A stretch of 41,918 nt of DNA from Rhodobacteraceae bacterium (ex Bugula neritina AB1) (GCA_001730095.1 MDLF01000054.1:1-41918), one strand, 5' to 3'; positions 1 through 7,850 are shown, numbered from the stretch's first letter. Notes: generated by a model not told the origin, from the sequence alone. Program-made: numbers and translations.

Positions 1-1
1 G

Positions 2-295
2 ACGTTGACGGCTCGGGGCGGACTGCGCGCAGAACGGTCCTTTGCAGACACTTCGATGCTCTATGGTCAAATCGACATCTACCATGCCTTCGACACCGGA
101 ACCTCGGTGATGTTTGGCCAAGATACAATGTTGACCGAGCGCGCTCAGAACACAGCAGCTATGAGCATAGGCGGCGTTGTCGCCCTGTCGGATCGCGCAC
201 AGTTCTATGCCGAGATCACCGATGAAGTCGGGTTTGGCAGCAGCTCGGGCAACCACACCTTTGGTTGGAATATTGGCTACGAGGTCCGGTTTTAA
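2..295 (+). CDS. C-terminal end of an outer-membrane beta-barrel protein (autotransporter type), 5'-truncated by window edge
   Basis: The reading frame is open to the window edge, so only the last 97 or so residues are visible. They alternate polar and hydrophobic residues like consecutive beta-strands (LYGQIDIYHAF, AAMSIGGVVAL, AQFYAEITDEVGF, HTFGWNIGYEVRF). The chain ends in an aromatic residue (VRF), the usual C-terminal signature of outer-membrane barrels recognised by the BAM machinery. This pattern is typical of the last strands of an autotransporter translocator domain. The passenger domain lies outside the window, so its role is unknown. A TTG at position 5 is in frame, but it is probably not the true start. 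Confidence 0.6.
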   Translation, partial: TLTARGGLRAERSFADTSMLYGQIDIYHAFDTGTSVMFGQDTMLTERAQNTAAMSIGGVVALSDRAQFYAEITDEVGFGSSSGNHTFGWNIGYEVRF

Positions 296-447
296 AGCCT
301 TTCACTGAAGCGCAGCGAGGTCCGGTTCCACCTTGATGTCTTTTCGCAAAACCTTGAGCCGCCATCGCAATAAATCCGGGCCGCCAGCTGCCAGATTGAG
401 TGCACAGACAGCGTGGCACACACGCTCAGCTCAAAAGGAGAAGACAG

Positions 448-801
448 ATGCAAAAGACAATGATCACCGCCGCGACCGTATTGGCCCTTGTTGTGAGTGC
501 CGGAGCGTCCATGGCCGGACCTTTGAATGGCCACAGCTTCGGTGGGAAAGCTCATGACCTGCGCGCCTCTGCATCGCAAGCGCTCAACAGCGCCGATCAG
601 ATGGCACATACCGGTTCGCGTAATGCTGACATGGTTGGGCTGGCGGAGACCAATCAGGGCGTCTTGCAGATTTATTCGGTTGATACGATTGCCGATGCCG
701 TTGCCATGGCCCAGATCCTCGCCCCGAATGCCAACGGCCATACCAGCAAAGTCGAAAGCGGTTCTCAAGAAAACAAACATATTCCTGTGGAATACGAGTA
801 A
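448..801 (+). CDS. Small secreted protein of unknown function (117 aa)
   Basis: The start is fixed by a strong Shine-Dalgarno AAGGAG at 435-440 ahead of the ATG at 448; the frame is open further upstream. Residues 1-22 form a Sec signal peptide with a hydrophobic core (TVLALVVSAGA) and an ASMA|GP cleavage site. The mature part is about 95 residues with no cysteine and no domain I recognise. The signal peptide and the Gly/His-rich stretch after it (GPLNGHSFGG) resemble the proteins at 2217 and 3178, so the three may be one small family. An AraC-type regulator lies convergently downstream. Secretion is well supported; function is unknown. Confidence 0.65.
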   Translation: MQKTMITAATVLALVVSAGASMAGPLNGHSFGGKAHDLRASASQALNSADQMAHTGSRNADMVGLAETNQGVLQIYSVDTIADAVAMAQILAPNANGHTSKVESGSQENKHIPVEYE

Positions 802-909
802 TCAAAATGATCATCCTGTGATGTTTCGCGACACTTGGTTGTTCTGCCACTCGCATTGTGTTGATCCAGACAGAACGACACTGAGAAACCGCAACATGCT
901 ACCATCTCA

Positions 910-944
910 TGCCGGACCCCGGAAATGAACTCCGAGGTTCGGCA
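910..944. terminator. Hairpin between convergent genes
   Basis: The arms TGCCGGACCCCGG and the facing CTCCGAGGTTCGGCA pair with a few G-U or mismatch positions around an AATGAA loop. It sits between the convergent ends of the secreted-protein gene and the AraC-type gene. There is no clear T-run on either side, so intrinsic termination is only a suggestion. Confidence 0.3.
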
Positions 945-980
945 GCACTGTATTGGGCGACTTGTAAACCCTGAGATCAA

Positions 981-2015
981 CTAGGCCGTCCGAACACTGC
1001 CCGGAGAGTGGCCTGTCCAGCTCTTGTAGGCATTGGTAAACGCAGCCTGATCGGAATAGCCAAGGGCAAAGGCAATCTCGGAAAGGTTGAGTTTGGGGTC
1101 GTCAAGATACTGCTCTGCCAGCCGTTTTCGAATATCTGCCAGCAGTTGTTTGTAGGTTGTACCCTCTTTGGAAAGTTTGCGTCCAAGTGTGCTGATGCTC
1201 ATCCCGAGTGTCTTTGCAATTTCCTCTTGGGTCGGAGCGCTAAAAGACAGCCGTGACGTTATTTCGCCCTGAACCAAAGAGCTTGTTTCACCGATGACCG
1301 GTGCGAGATCCTTCATCAGAGTTTGCACATGTGTTTCAAGGTGCAACAGCAATGCGGCATCCGCGTCCCTGATCGGAATATCCACAACGGCTTTGTCAAA
1401 CAGGATGCCTGGAACGCGTTGACCCTGTTTGACGTTGACCGACAAGGCATCGGAGATTTGCGTTTGTTTTTCTTCGGTCAGTTTGTGCGGAAGACGTATT
1501 TCAAGGACCGGCAAGGGCGTTTCCGCCGCAAGCTGAAGACTGGTCAAAAAAGCGGAAATCCGAAACTCATTATGGGCGCCATCGGCACGCATCAGCTGGG
1601 ATATGGAATCTATCTCCAGAAACATGCCCTGCCCATCCTCATAGAATGACAATTTGGCAAACCCCCGCGCCAATCGCGCGTAGTTCACAGCCTTCTCAAT
1701 GGCCTCGCCCACGGTCGGAGAATTCAAAACGACATAGCTGATAAGCGTCGTCTTTCTGGGATTGAACGTTTGTCCTGCCGAGATCGCAAAAAGGGGATCT
1801 TTGGCTTCTTCAATGGCCAATTCCAAAAGGCGGAGTTCACACCGAACATCCACCTGGCCCGGTGGGGTTTCGTGGCTGTCAACGGGCAGGTTGGCCGATC
1901 TCAGAAGCGCCGTAATATCCGAACCGCGGTTTTCCAAAAGCTTGGCTAAGTGGTGCACGCCAAACCCCGGAACACTCCAAACATGGCTATCAGAATCTAC
2001 CGGGTTCGTTTTCAT
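981..2015 (-). CDS. AraC family transcriptional regulator with arabinose-binding-like N-terminal domain
   Basis: This 344-residue protein has the layout of OruR/ArgR-like AraC regulators. Residues about 20-210 form an effector-sensing domain of the Arabinose_bd type, and the last 100 or so residues hold the double helix-turn-helix. The first recognition helix region is GMSISTLGRKLSKEG. The second is NLSEIAFALGYSDQAAFTNA, followed by the family hallmark WTGHSPGSVR. The ATG at 2015 gives a full-length family member. The protein is expected to be cytoplasmic and to regulate in response to a small ligand. It lies between genes for small secreted proteins, which are plausible targets, but no operator could be assigned. 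The family call is firm; ligand and targets are unknown. Confidence 0.9.
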   Translation of the reverse strand: MKTNPVDSDSHVWSVPGFGVHHLAKLLENRGSDITALLRSANLPVDSHETPPGQVDVRCELRLLELAIEEAKDPLFAISAGQTFNPRKTTLISYVVLNSPTVGEAIEKAVNYARLARGFAKLSFYEDGQGMFLEIDSISQLMRADGAHNEFRISAFLTSLQLAAETPLPVLEIRLPHKLTEEKQTQISDALSVNVKQGQRVPGILFDKAVVDIPIRDADAALLLHLETHVQTLMKDLAPVIGETSSLVQGEITSRLSFSAPTQEEIAKTLGMSISTLGRKLSKEGTTYKQLLADIRKRLAEQYLDDPKLNLSEIAFALGYSDQAAFTNAYKSWTGHSPGSVRTA

Positions 2016-2149
2016 GCTGGCATGGCGCCCGAGACTGAAAAGCCTACTGCGGGGTCCTCTTATGTTGAAGACAACATTAAGCGAGGGACAAGGGCCAAGC
2101 CAAGCAGAATCAGGGCGACTTGATGAAAAACAACAAAAACCTGGGGTGT

Positions 2150-2219
2150 TCTCACAATACTCAAAGCTGTGGCGTTCTTAGATTGGAGTTGTAACAGCAA
2201 CATAAGGAAATCGAAAATG
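2150..2219 (+). repeat. Promoter/leader repeat copy A ahead of small secreted protein gene
   Basis: This segment is nearly identical to 3111-3180. Shared blocks include TCTCACAATA, CTTAGATT, GTAACAGCAA and AAGGAAATCGAA. In both copies the distance from the start of the block to the ATG is 67 nt, kept by compensating one-base gaps. It contains the AAGGA ribosome-binding site at 2204-2208. The likeness suggests the same control for both genes and a local duplication. Confidence 0.7.
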
Positions 2220-2591
2220 AAACGCTTCAACACCTTCGCAAAACGGATTGTCACACCGGCACTGGTCATTGCTCTGTCAGCCGGCGCCGCCATGGCGGCG
2301 CCGGGTCATCTTTCCGGGACAGGACATCATTCGGGTGCTGCAGCCCTTCATGCACACGTCGCGGTGCCTGGTAGCACGGAAATGACTGCTCAGCCTAAAG
2401 CGACGACTAGCACCAAGAAGGAAGACGCAGCCTTCAAAGTGAAAAAACAGATTGCCGAGAGCGGCGGCTCTGTACACACAGAAATCCAGATGCTGTACAA
2501 TAACAAGTGCAAGCACGGGTGCAGTTCTGATCTCTCAGATAACCTCATCCTTTGGTACTCAATTTTAGCTCCGGTAAACATCAATCATTAA
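2217..2591 (+). CDS. Small secreted protein, paralogue of the gene at 3178 (124 aa)
   Basis: The ATG at 2217 is preceded by AAGGA about 9 nt upstream. Residues 1-28 form a Sec signal peptide (basic start MKRFNTFAKR, core VTPALVIALSAGA, cleavage near AMA|AP). The mature part starts His/Gly-rich (GHLSGTGHHSG), continues through a Lys-rich stretch (STKKEDAAFKVKK) and has two cysteines in NNKCKHGCSS that could form a disulphide. The first 30 residues closely match the protein at 3178, while the rest does not align. No known domain was recognised. It probably acts outside the cytoplasm. A good terminator hairpin follows at 2606, so it is likely transcribed alone. Confidence 0.65.
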   Translation: MKRFNTFAKRIVTPALVIALSAGAAMAAPGHLSGTGHHSGAAALHAHVAVPGSTEMTAQPKATTSTKKEDAAFKVKKQIAESGGSVHTEIQMLYNNKCKHGCSSDLSDNLILWYSILAPVNINH

Positions 2592-3110
2592 AATCAACGC
2601 CTTCGCAGGAGCTCAAAGTGACGAGCTCCTGATTTTGCGCCCGAGCCGATGCCGACAACTCTGTTGGCATCAGCTTGGGTACTTACTTTATCGACCATTT
2701 ATCAACAGCGACCGATCACGCTGAGTGGCCCGATTTGACGGCTCCACTAAGACTGTTGGCGCATCATTGGCCGCTGAACCCACAAGCTGGTGCTTTCAGG
2801 CGCCGGTCACTGATCTCGCCCAAGTTTCTGACGCTGACACAAGAAGAGCCGATCCGGGGATCTTTGACGCATAGGAGGTCCGTAGATACCGAAACGGAAG
2901 CCCCCCCTCAGCTTCAAGCCAAGATCACGCTTAAAGATTGAGGAGCGAACGCGCGGAAAAGCTCGTTTGGCGTCCATCTCGCCCTGATCCACAGTCGACA
3001 GAGGGCATTGTCATCCCGTTCAACCGAATGAACATGATGACTTTCAAGCGCCAAAGGCCACCCGCCAGTATCAGCAGGGCTTGACGTGAAATATCAAAAA
3101 GCTGAGCTCG
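2592..3110. other. Gene-poor intergenic stretch with two hairpins near its left end
   Basis: Apart from the terminator at 2606 and a second hairpin at 2648-2671 (GATGCCGACA/TGTTGGCATC, loop ACTC), I see no supported gene here. The short open frames lack ribosome-binding sites and protein-like composition. The right boundary is the start of the duplicated leader at 3111. Confidence 0.5.
2606..2635 (+). terminator. Intrinsic terminator after the 2217 gene
   Basis: A perfect 9-bp stem CAGGAGCTC/GAGCTCCTG has an 8-nt loop and is followed by ATTTTG. It lies 15 nt after the stop codon. Confidence 0.6.
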
Positions 3111-3180
3111 TCTCACAATAAAAAAAACGTGGTTTGCTTAGATTAGAGCTGTAACAGCAAGACAAGGAAATCGAACAATG
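3111..3180 (+). repeat. Promoter/leader repeat copy B ahead of small secreted protein gene
   Basis: Second copy of the segment at 2150-2219. It keeps TCTCACAATA, the CTTAGATT block, GTAACAGCAA and AAGGAAATCGAA, with the same 67-nt distance to the ATG. The main difference is an A-tract (3120-3127) where copy A has a mixed sequence. Confidence 0.7.
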
Positions 3181-3513
3181 CACAGCTTCAACACCATTGC
3201 AAAACTGATTGTCACCCCAGTGCTGGTGATCGCCGTGACCGCGGGATCGGTCATGGCAGGGCCGCGGGACCATTTCGGCGGCACTGGCCAATACAGCGCA
3301 AAAACTGGCGGGTCCGAGATATCGCGGCAGGTCGAGCAGAAGGTTCAGGACATGTCCGCAGGTACTTACATATACGGGCTTGCAATCTACGCCGGAGCAA
3401 GTTTGAAATTCAAACAAATGCGAGATGACCCCACCAAAATACCGATCGGGACTCATGTTGGAATTAAGAAAGCAACGGTTGCTGCCGGACTTTGGGCAAG
3501 TCAGAATAACTAA
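3178..3513 (+). CDS. Small secreted protein, paralogue of the gene at 2217 (111 aa)
   Basis: The ATG at 3178 has AAGGA about 10 nt upstream. Residues 1-27 form a Sec signal peptide (MHSFNTIAKLIVTPVLVIAV, cleavage near VMA|GP). The next residues (GPRDHFGGTGQYS) follow the same Gly/His/aromatic pattern as the proteins at 448 and 2217. The mature part is about 84 residues, without cysteine, and has two hydrophobic or amphipathic stretches (YIYGLAIYAGASLKF and KKATVAAGLWAS). It shares the upstream leader and N-terminus of the 2217 gene but has an unrelated remainder. No known domain was found. A secreted peptide or small toxin is possible but unproven. Confidence 0.65.
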   Translation: MHSFNTIAKLIVTPVLVIAVTAGSVMAGPRDHFGGTGQYSAKTGGSEISRQVEQKVQDMSAGTYIYGLAIYAGASLKFKQMRDDPTKIPIGTHVGIKKATVAAGLWASQNN

Positions 3514-3550
3514 ATGTTTCGCAGCGTTTGGCCGCTTCCAGATCGCAGTG

Positions 3551-3571
3551 CAATCGAACTAAGCGTTGACA
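3551..3571. repeat. 21-bp direct repeat, left copy
   Basis: The sequence CAATCGAACTAAGCGTTGAC plus A recurs at 3888-3908 with one mismatch. The two copies bracket the transposase remnant and may mark a vanished insertion or an old duplication. Confidence 0.5.
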
Positions 3572-3649
3572 TCCTAGGTTTCTGGGTGAATTCCCTGACC
3601 CAGAAACGAAACCACTCATTCGAGTTGTGTAGCCCTGTGCCTCTTGGGC

Positions 3650-3846
3650 TTGAAGCATGCAGCCGAGATTATCCGTGCTGTTTTGACAGGGATGCGCGGC
3701 GAAGAAAGCATCTCTGCGCTATGCTGCCGTAATGGCATCGCGGAGAGCCTGTATTGCAGCTGGTCGAAGAGTTCCCTGAGGTAGGCAAACGCCGCCTATC
3801 TGGCGACACGGCACGTCAGGCCATATCCCCTGAAGTGAAAGAGCTG
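3650..3846 (+). pseudogene. Remnant of an IS3-family OrfA transposase
   Basis: Translation from 3662 reads AEIIRAVLTGMRGEESISAL followed by CCRNGIAESLYCSWSK. This is the helix-turn-helix part of an OrfA of the IS3 superfamily, where intact relatives read roughly GIAESLYYSWSKEFLEAG. A one-base loss near 3764-3766 shifts the frame. The next frame continues as GKRRLSGDTARQAISPEVKE and is then cut by a TAA at 3854. The leucine zipper, orfB and both ends are missing. The family call rests on remembered homologues. No activity is expected. Confidence 0.65.
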
Positions 3847-3887
3847 TGTTCATAAGCCATGGCCTTCTTCATAGAGGGGCAGTTTGG

Positions 3888-3908
3888 CAATAGAACTAAG
3901 CGTTGACA
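3888..3908. repeat. 21-bp direct repeat, right copy
   Basis: CAATAGAACTAAGCGTTGAC plus A matches 3551-3571 with a single C/A difference. Confidence 0.5.
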
Positions 3909-4110
3909 CTCCTGCAATTGGAGAGCCTTTTCCGCTTTAAGGGCTTGAAAGCGGCCATTGGCGCAGATGCAGCGAACGGTAGCTCCGTCCGCCTGCCAGC
4001 CTTTGCCTGGCTCGCGGTGAAGGTTCAGTTTGGGTCAGAAATGTTGGACACATGGGGTGGAAATGCCTGGCGAGTGTAGGTCCTTTTCCCCAGGAAAGGC
4101 CTCGCATTAA

Positions 4111-4126
4111 GTCAGTTTTGACTGAC
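4111..4126 (-). terminator. Hairpin downstream of the MocR-type gene
   Basis: A perfect 6-bp stem GTCAGT/ACTGAC with a TTTG loop lies 22 nt past the stop of the minus-strand regulator gene. Read on the minus strand it is followed by TTAATG. A second weaker stem (CCTTTTCC/GGAAAGG) lies just beyond. Confidence 0.35.
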
Positions 4127-4148
4127 GTCCTACGTTACCGGCCCGGCC

Positions 4149-5519
4149 TCACCCCAGCCAGTCTTTGCGGGTCACCGCATCATTCAGCGCAATCAGATCC
4201 TCGTGCAGCTCTTCCAGCCTGATCGGGCCACCCAGGCACACCCGCACTGCTTCCTGGGGCAGGCCGGTGACGGTGAAGGCATCGCTGGGCATGATACCGA
4301 TCTGGCGCCCGGCCATCCGGCCCATCACCTCGGCCCGGCTGGTGCCGCGGGGCAGGGTGAGCCACAGGTTGAACGCCAGCGGATCACTGGTGGTGGCACA
4401 TTCCTGCAGCACCTCTGCCGCCAGAGCCTGCCGTTCTGCCGCGGCCTTGCGGACCGACCTTTGGAGTTCCGCTGCGGTGCCATCCTCGATCCAGCGGCCG
4501 AGCAGCGCCAGGTTCAAGGGCGACACCATCACATGCATCGACCGCAGCGCCTGGCTGAACTGCCCCAGCAGGGAACGTTTGGGCACAGTGGTATAGGCCA
4601 GCCGCAGCCCGGCGCCAAAACACTTGGATAGCCCCGCGATATGCCAGCCCAGATCGGGGATCAGGCTGGTGATGGACGCAGGCGCGCCATTGTCGACAAA
4701 GCAATAGGCATCGTCTTCGATCAATGTCAGATCATGTGCCTGCAGCACCGCAGCAATCTCTTGCCGCCGTTTGGACGGAATGGTTCTTGTGGTCGGGTTC
4801 TGCAGTGTCGGATTGAGATAGAGCGCGGCGGGCCAATGGGTGGTGATGGCTTCCTCCAGCGCTTCCGGCAGGACACCGTCCTTGTCGCTTGTCAAACCGA
4901 TCAGCCGCACCCCCTGCCGCGCTGCAATGGAGCGCAGGCCGGGATAGGTCACATCTTCGCATAGGATTGTTGAACCCGGTTCGCACAGAACTGTCAGGAT
5001 CGCATACAGGGCCGCGTGGGAGCCAGGGGTGATCACCAGCTGCTCGGGAGCACAATGCAGACCATTGGCCTGCATCCATTCTGCAGCGGTCGCTCGGTCC
5101 TGCGGGCTGCCGGTGACGGATTGGTAGCGCAGCAGCGGCAGCAGGTTTGCCGAGACGTGCTCCAGCCCCTTCTGCATCCGCGCCAGCAGCACCGGATCGT
5201 CCGGTTCGGGCGGCATGTTCATCATCGGGTCTTCTTCCAGCGCCCGGCGCGGATCGGGGCGTTCGGGAAGGGCGTCCAGCGCTTTCACAAAAGTGCCGCG
5301 GCCGACAAAGCTCTCGATATAGCCGCGCCGCACGGCTTCGGCGTAACCGCGTGACACGGTGGAGAAGTCGACCCCCAGCTCCTGGGCCACCCGCCGCTGC
5401 GGCGGCAGCCGGTCGCCGGGCGCCAGCACGCCTGCGTCGATGTCTTCCCTGATTGCTTCGGCAATTTCCAGATAGCGGGGCTTGCCGCTGTTCCGGGGGG
5501 CTGGGACCCACTGTTTCAT
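4149..5519 (-). CDS. MocR/GabR-type PLP-dependent transcriptional regulator
   Basis: This 456-residue chimeric protein has a GntR-type winged helix (about residues 14-80; GDRLPPQRRVAQELGVDFST) followed by a fold-type-I aminotransferase-like domain (about 110-450). The PLP pocket is intact: NPTLQNPTT near residues 236-244, EDDAY at 268-272, and GLSK with the expected Schiff-base lysine at 299, followed by GLRLAY. MocR regulators sense amino compounds through PLP and usually control a neighbouring gene. Here the divergent neighbour is a DUF983 gene, with paired inverted repeats between them. The ATG at 5519 gives a full-length protein. The effector is unknown. Confidence 0.92.
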   Translation of the reverse strand: MKQWVPAPRNSGKPRYLEIAEAIREDIDAGVLAPGDRLPPQRRVAQELGVDFSTVSRGYAEAVRRGYIESFVGRGTFVKALDALPERPDPRRALEEDPMMNMPPEPDDPVLLARMQKGLEHVSANLLPLLRYQSVTGSPQDRATAAEWMQANGLHCAPEQLVITPGSHAALYAILTVLCEPGSTILCEDVTYPGLRSIAARQGVRLIGLTSDKDGVLPEALEEAITTHWPAALYLNPTLQNPTTRTIPSKRRQEIAAVLQAHDLTLIEDDAYCFVDNGAPASITSLIPDLGWHIAGLSKCFGAGLRLAYTTVPKRSLLGQFSQALRSMHVMVSPLNLALLGRWIEDGTAAELQRSVRKAAAERQALAAEVLQECATTSDPLAFNLWLTLPRGTSRAEVMGRMAGRQIGIMPSDAFTVTGLPQEAVRVCLGGPIRLEELHEDLIALNDAVTRKDWLG

Positions 5520-5555
5520 GTGCTGTATCTCCCGCCGACAGCCCGGCGTATTGTG

Positions 5556-5575
5556 TCAATATTGATTGGTTCAAT
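5556..5575. promoter_or_regulatory. Operator-like inverted repeats, site 1 (MocR/DUF983 intergenic)
   Basis: TCAATATTGA (5556-5565) is a perfect palindrome. ATTGA-TTGGT-TCAAT (5561-5575) is a second, overlapping inverted repeat. The half-site ATTGA/TCAAT recurs in site 2 at 5612-5633. This is consistent with a binding site for the divergent MocR-type regulator, by inference from position and symmetry. Confidence 0.5.
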
Positions 5576-5611
5576 GGCAGGGTGCGGCAATAAATGCAAC
5601 ATTAATGATTT

Positions 5612-5633
5612 CAAATTGATTGCAGTCAATTTG
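5612..5633. promoter_or_regulatory. Operator-like inverted repeat, site 2 (MocR/DUF983 intergenic)
   Basis: CAAATTGA-TTGCAG-TCAATTTG is a perfect 8-bp inverted repeat with a 6-bp spacer and the same ATTGA/TCAAT core as site 1. The two site centres are about 55 bp apart, near five helical turns, which would suit binding of a regulator dimer or tetramer on one face of the DNA. Confidence 0.5.
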
Positions 5634-5671
5634 GGAATCACTGTATCAGGCGACAAACGAGGAGATGTGTG

Positions 5672-6052
5672 ATGAGCGGGGCAGACGTGATGCCAGAGGA
5701 CCAGCGGGAGCTGAAACCTGCGTTGTGGAAGGGCCTGCGGCTGCGCTGCCCCAATTGCGGCGAGGGCAAATTGCTGCACAGCTATCTGAAGGTGAACGAC
5801 AGCTGCACGGAATGCGGTCAGGAGCTGCATCATCAGCGTGCCGATGACGGGCCGGCATATCTGACCATTTTGGTGGTGGGCCATATCCTCGGCTTTGCGC
5901 TGCACATCGTCTACACCCAGCTGCGCCCGGACCCCTGGACGCTGGCGATCATCATGTCGGTGATCACGGTCGGCGCGTCGCTCTACATGTTGCCGCGGAT
6001 GAAGGGGCTGGTGGTGGCCTATCAATGGGCCAATCGGATGCACGGGTTCTGA
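5672..6052 (+). CDS. DUF983 family membrane protein
   Basis: The ATG at 5672 follows GAGGAG (5659-5664), which decides the start over the GTG three bases earlier. The 126-residue protein has a zinc-ribbon-like N-terminal part with two Cys pairs (CPNCGEG and SCTECG). Two membrane segments follow (YLTILVVGHILGFALHIVY and LAIIMSVITVGASLYML). This is the DUF983 layout common in alphaproteobacteria; its function is not established. It is divergent from a MocR-type regulator, so it may be that regulator's target. A bidirectional terminator follows. Confidence 0.85.
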   Translation: MSGADVMPEDQRELKPALWKGLRLRCPNCGEGKLLHSYLKVNDSCTECGQELHHQRADDGPAYLTILVVGHILGFALHIVYTQLRPDPWTLAIIMSVITVGASLYMLPRMKGLVVAYQWANRMHGF

Positions 6053-6082
6053 TCCGGAAGGGTTTCAATCAATCAAAATGCA

Positions 6083-6109
6083 AAAGGCAGGCCGTTGGCC
6101 CGCCTTTTT
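6083..6109. terminator. Bidirectional intrinsic terminator between DUF983 gene and pyrG
   Basis: The stem AAGGCAGGCC/GGCCCGCCTT has one internal mismatch and a GTT loop. A T-run follows on the plus strand (6104-6109) and a matching A-run precedes it, so it can serve both convergent genes. Confidence 0.75.
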
Positions 6110-6122
6110 CAGTTTTCTCCCA

Positions 6123-6190
6123 GCGCCGCGCAGCGGCGCCGGGCCCAACCGGGATGGATCAATCTTTGATTGATCCGGAACGGGCGGGAG
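6123..6190. repeat. REP-like GC-rich repeat with paired hairpins
   Basis: The stem GCGCCGC-GCA-GCGGCGC (6123-6139) is followed by CGGGCCCAACC, then a second perfect stem GGATCAATC-TTT-GATTGATCC (6156-6176), then CGGGCGGGAG. A related arrangement (GC-rich stem, GGCCCAAC, later GCGGGAG) occurs at 30349-30418. This suggests a dispersed intergenic repeat family. Confidence 0.45.
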
Positions 6191-6206
6191 TTCCCTGCCT
6201 GCCTGG

Positions 6207-7850
6207 TTACACCAGTCGCGAGGCGTCCTTGGCTGCACGGACGAAATCGTCGAACAGCGGGTGCGGTGCGAAAGGTTTGGATTTCAGTTCCGGGTGATAC
6301 TGCACGCCAATGAACCACGGGTGGTCGGTCCATTCGACGATTTCTGGCAGGCGGCCGTCCGGTGACATGCCAGAGAAGTTCAGCCCGCAGGCTTCCAGTT
6401 TCTCGCGGTATTTGATGTCTACCTCATAGCGGTGGCGGTGGCGTTCCTCGATATGGGTGCCGCCATAGACTTCTGCCACTTTCGAGCCTTCCTGCAGCGC
6501 CGCGTCATAGGCGCCAAGGCGCATGGTGCCGCCTTTGTCATCGTCGGATTTCCGGCTGACCTTGTGGTTGCCCTGCACCCATTCCTTCAGGTGGTAGACC
6601 ACTGGCTCGAACCGTTTCTTGCCGGCCTCGTGGTCAAACTCTTCCGAGCCGGCTTCCGTGATGCCCGCCACATTGCGCGCCGCTTCGATGACCGCCATCT
6701 GCATGCCAAGGCAGATGCCGAGGTATGGCACCTTGTTTTCCCGCGCATATTGCGCCGCCTTGATCTTGCCCTCGGTGCCACGCTCGCCAAAGCCGCCGGG
6801 CACCAGGATTGCATGGTAGCCCTGCAGATAGGGGGCGGCGTCTTCTTTGTCGAACAGCTCGGCATCGACCCATTCGATCTTGACCTTCACACGGTTCGAC
6901 ATGCCACCGTGGGTCAGCGCCTCGGCGATGGATTTATAAGCGTCTTCCAGCTGGGTGTATTTGCCGACGATGGCCACCCGCACTTCGCCTTCGGGGTTGT
7001 AGATGCGGTCGGCCACATCTTCCCAGCGGGCCAGGTTCGGCTTGGGCGCAGGGGAGATGCCAAAGGCATCCAGAACCGCCTGGTCCATGCCCTCGCGGTG
7101 GTAGGCCAGCGGCGCCTCATAGATGGACTTCAGGTCCTGCGCAGCAATCACGCTGTCGGGGCGCACGTTGCAGAACAGCGCCAGCTTTTCGCGCTCTTTC
7201 TTTGGGATCGGCCCTTCGGAACGACAGACCAGGATGTCGGGGGCCAGGCCGATCGAGCGCAGCTCCTTCACGGAGTGCTGGGTCGGTTTGGTTTTCAGCT
7301 CGCCCGACGCCTTGATGTAGGGCAGCAGCGTCAGATGCATGAAGATGCATTCGCCGCGCGGCTTGTCCTGGGCGAACTGGCGGATTGCCTCGAAGAAGGG
7401 CAGGCCTTCGATGTCACCGACGGTGCCACCGATTTCGCAGAGCATGAAATCAACCTCATCCTCGCCGATGGAGATGAAGTCCTTGATTTCGTTGGTGACA
7501 TGCGGAATGACCTGAATGGTCTTGCCGAGGTAATCACCGCGGCGCTCCTTTTCCAGCACATTGGTGTAGATCCGGCCCGAGGAGATCGAGTCGGTCTTGC
7601 GCGCCGGAACCCCGGTGAAACGTTCGTAGTGGCCAAGGTCCAGATCGGTCTCGGCGCCGTCGTCGGTGACAAAGACCTCGCCGTGTTCAAACGGGCTCAT
7701 GGTGCCCGGATCGACGTTCAGATAGGGGTCCAGCTTGCGCAGTCGCACGGAATAGCCGCGCGCCTGCAGAAGGGCGCCAAGTGCGGCCGAAGCCAGGCCT
7801 TTGCCCAGAGATGAAACAACACCGCCGGTGATGAAGATAAAACGCGCCAT
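6207..7850 (-). CDS. pyrG: CTP synthase
   Basis: This is a full-length 547-residue enzyme that makes CTP from UTP, ATP and glutamine-derived ammonia, the last step of de novo pyrimidine nucleotide synthesis. The N-terminal synthetase domain starts with the family signature [19 protein letters not shown] and contains [20 protein letters not shown]. The C-terminal class-I glutamine amidotransferase domain (about residues 290-545) has the oxyanion loop PGGFGERG, the nucleophile in YLGICLGMQ and the His/Glu pair in QYHPEL. The start [10 protein letters not shown] is the usual one. secG lies upstream on the same strand with a 172-nt gap holding a likely promoter. Confidence 0.98.
   Translation of the reverse strand: MARFIFITGGVVSSLGKGLASAALGALLQARGYSVRLRKLDPYLNVDPGTMSPFEHGEVFVTDDGAETDLDLGHYERFTGVPARKTDSISSGRIYTNVLEKERRGDYLGKTIQVIPHVTNEIKDFISIGEDEVDFMLCEIGGTVGDIEGLPFFEAIRQFAQDKPRGECIFMHLTLLPYIKASGELKTKPTQHSVKELRSIGLAPDILVCRSEGPIPKKEREKLALFCNVRPDSVIAAQDLKSIYEAPLAYHREGMDQAVLDAFGISPAPKPNLARWEDVADRIYNPEGEVRVAIVGKYTQLEDAYKSIAEALTHGGMSNRVKVKIEWVDAELFDKEDAAPYLQGYHAILVPGGFGERGTEGKIKAAQYARENKVPYLGICLGMQMAVIEAARNVAGITEAGSEEFDHEAGKKRFEPVVYHLKEWVQGNHKVSRKSDDDKGGTMRLGAYDAALQEGSKVAEVYGGTHIEERHRHRYEVDIKYREKLEACGLNFSGMSPDGRLPEIVEWTDHPWFIGVQYHPELKSKPFAPHPLFDDFVRAAKDASRLV

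Larger units (their letters stand above)
3514..4148. other. Decayed region holding an IS remnant, short direct repeats and hairpins
   Basis: There is no intact gene in this stretch. It contains a broken IS3-type orfA (3650-3846), two near-identical 21-bp direct repeats around it, a strong hairpin at 3578-3607 (GTTTCTGGGT/ACCCAGAAAC) and a terminator-like hairpin at 4111. The stretch 3909-4080 shows nothing I can assign. Confidence 0.55.

Noticed and set aside
2675-2941. Open frame of 88 codons between the two paralogous secreted-protein genes
   Set aside because: No ribosome-binding site, no signal peptide and no recognisable composition; left as intergenic.
6432-7814. Open frame of 460 codons opposite pyrG
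   Set aside because: Antisense shadow of pyrG; no ribosome-binding site or domain.
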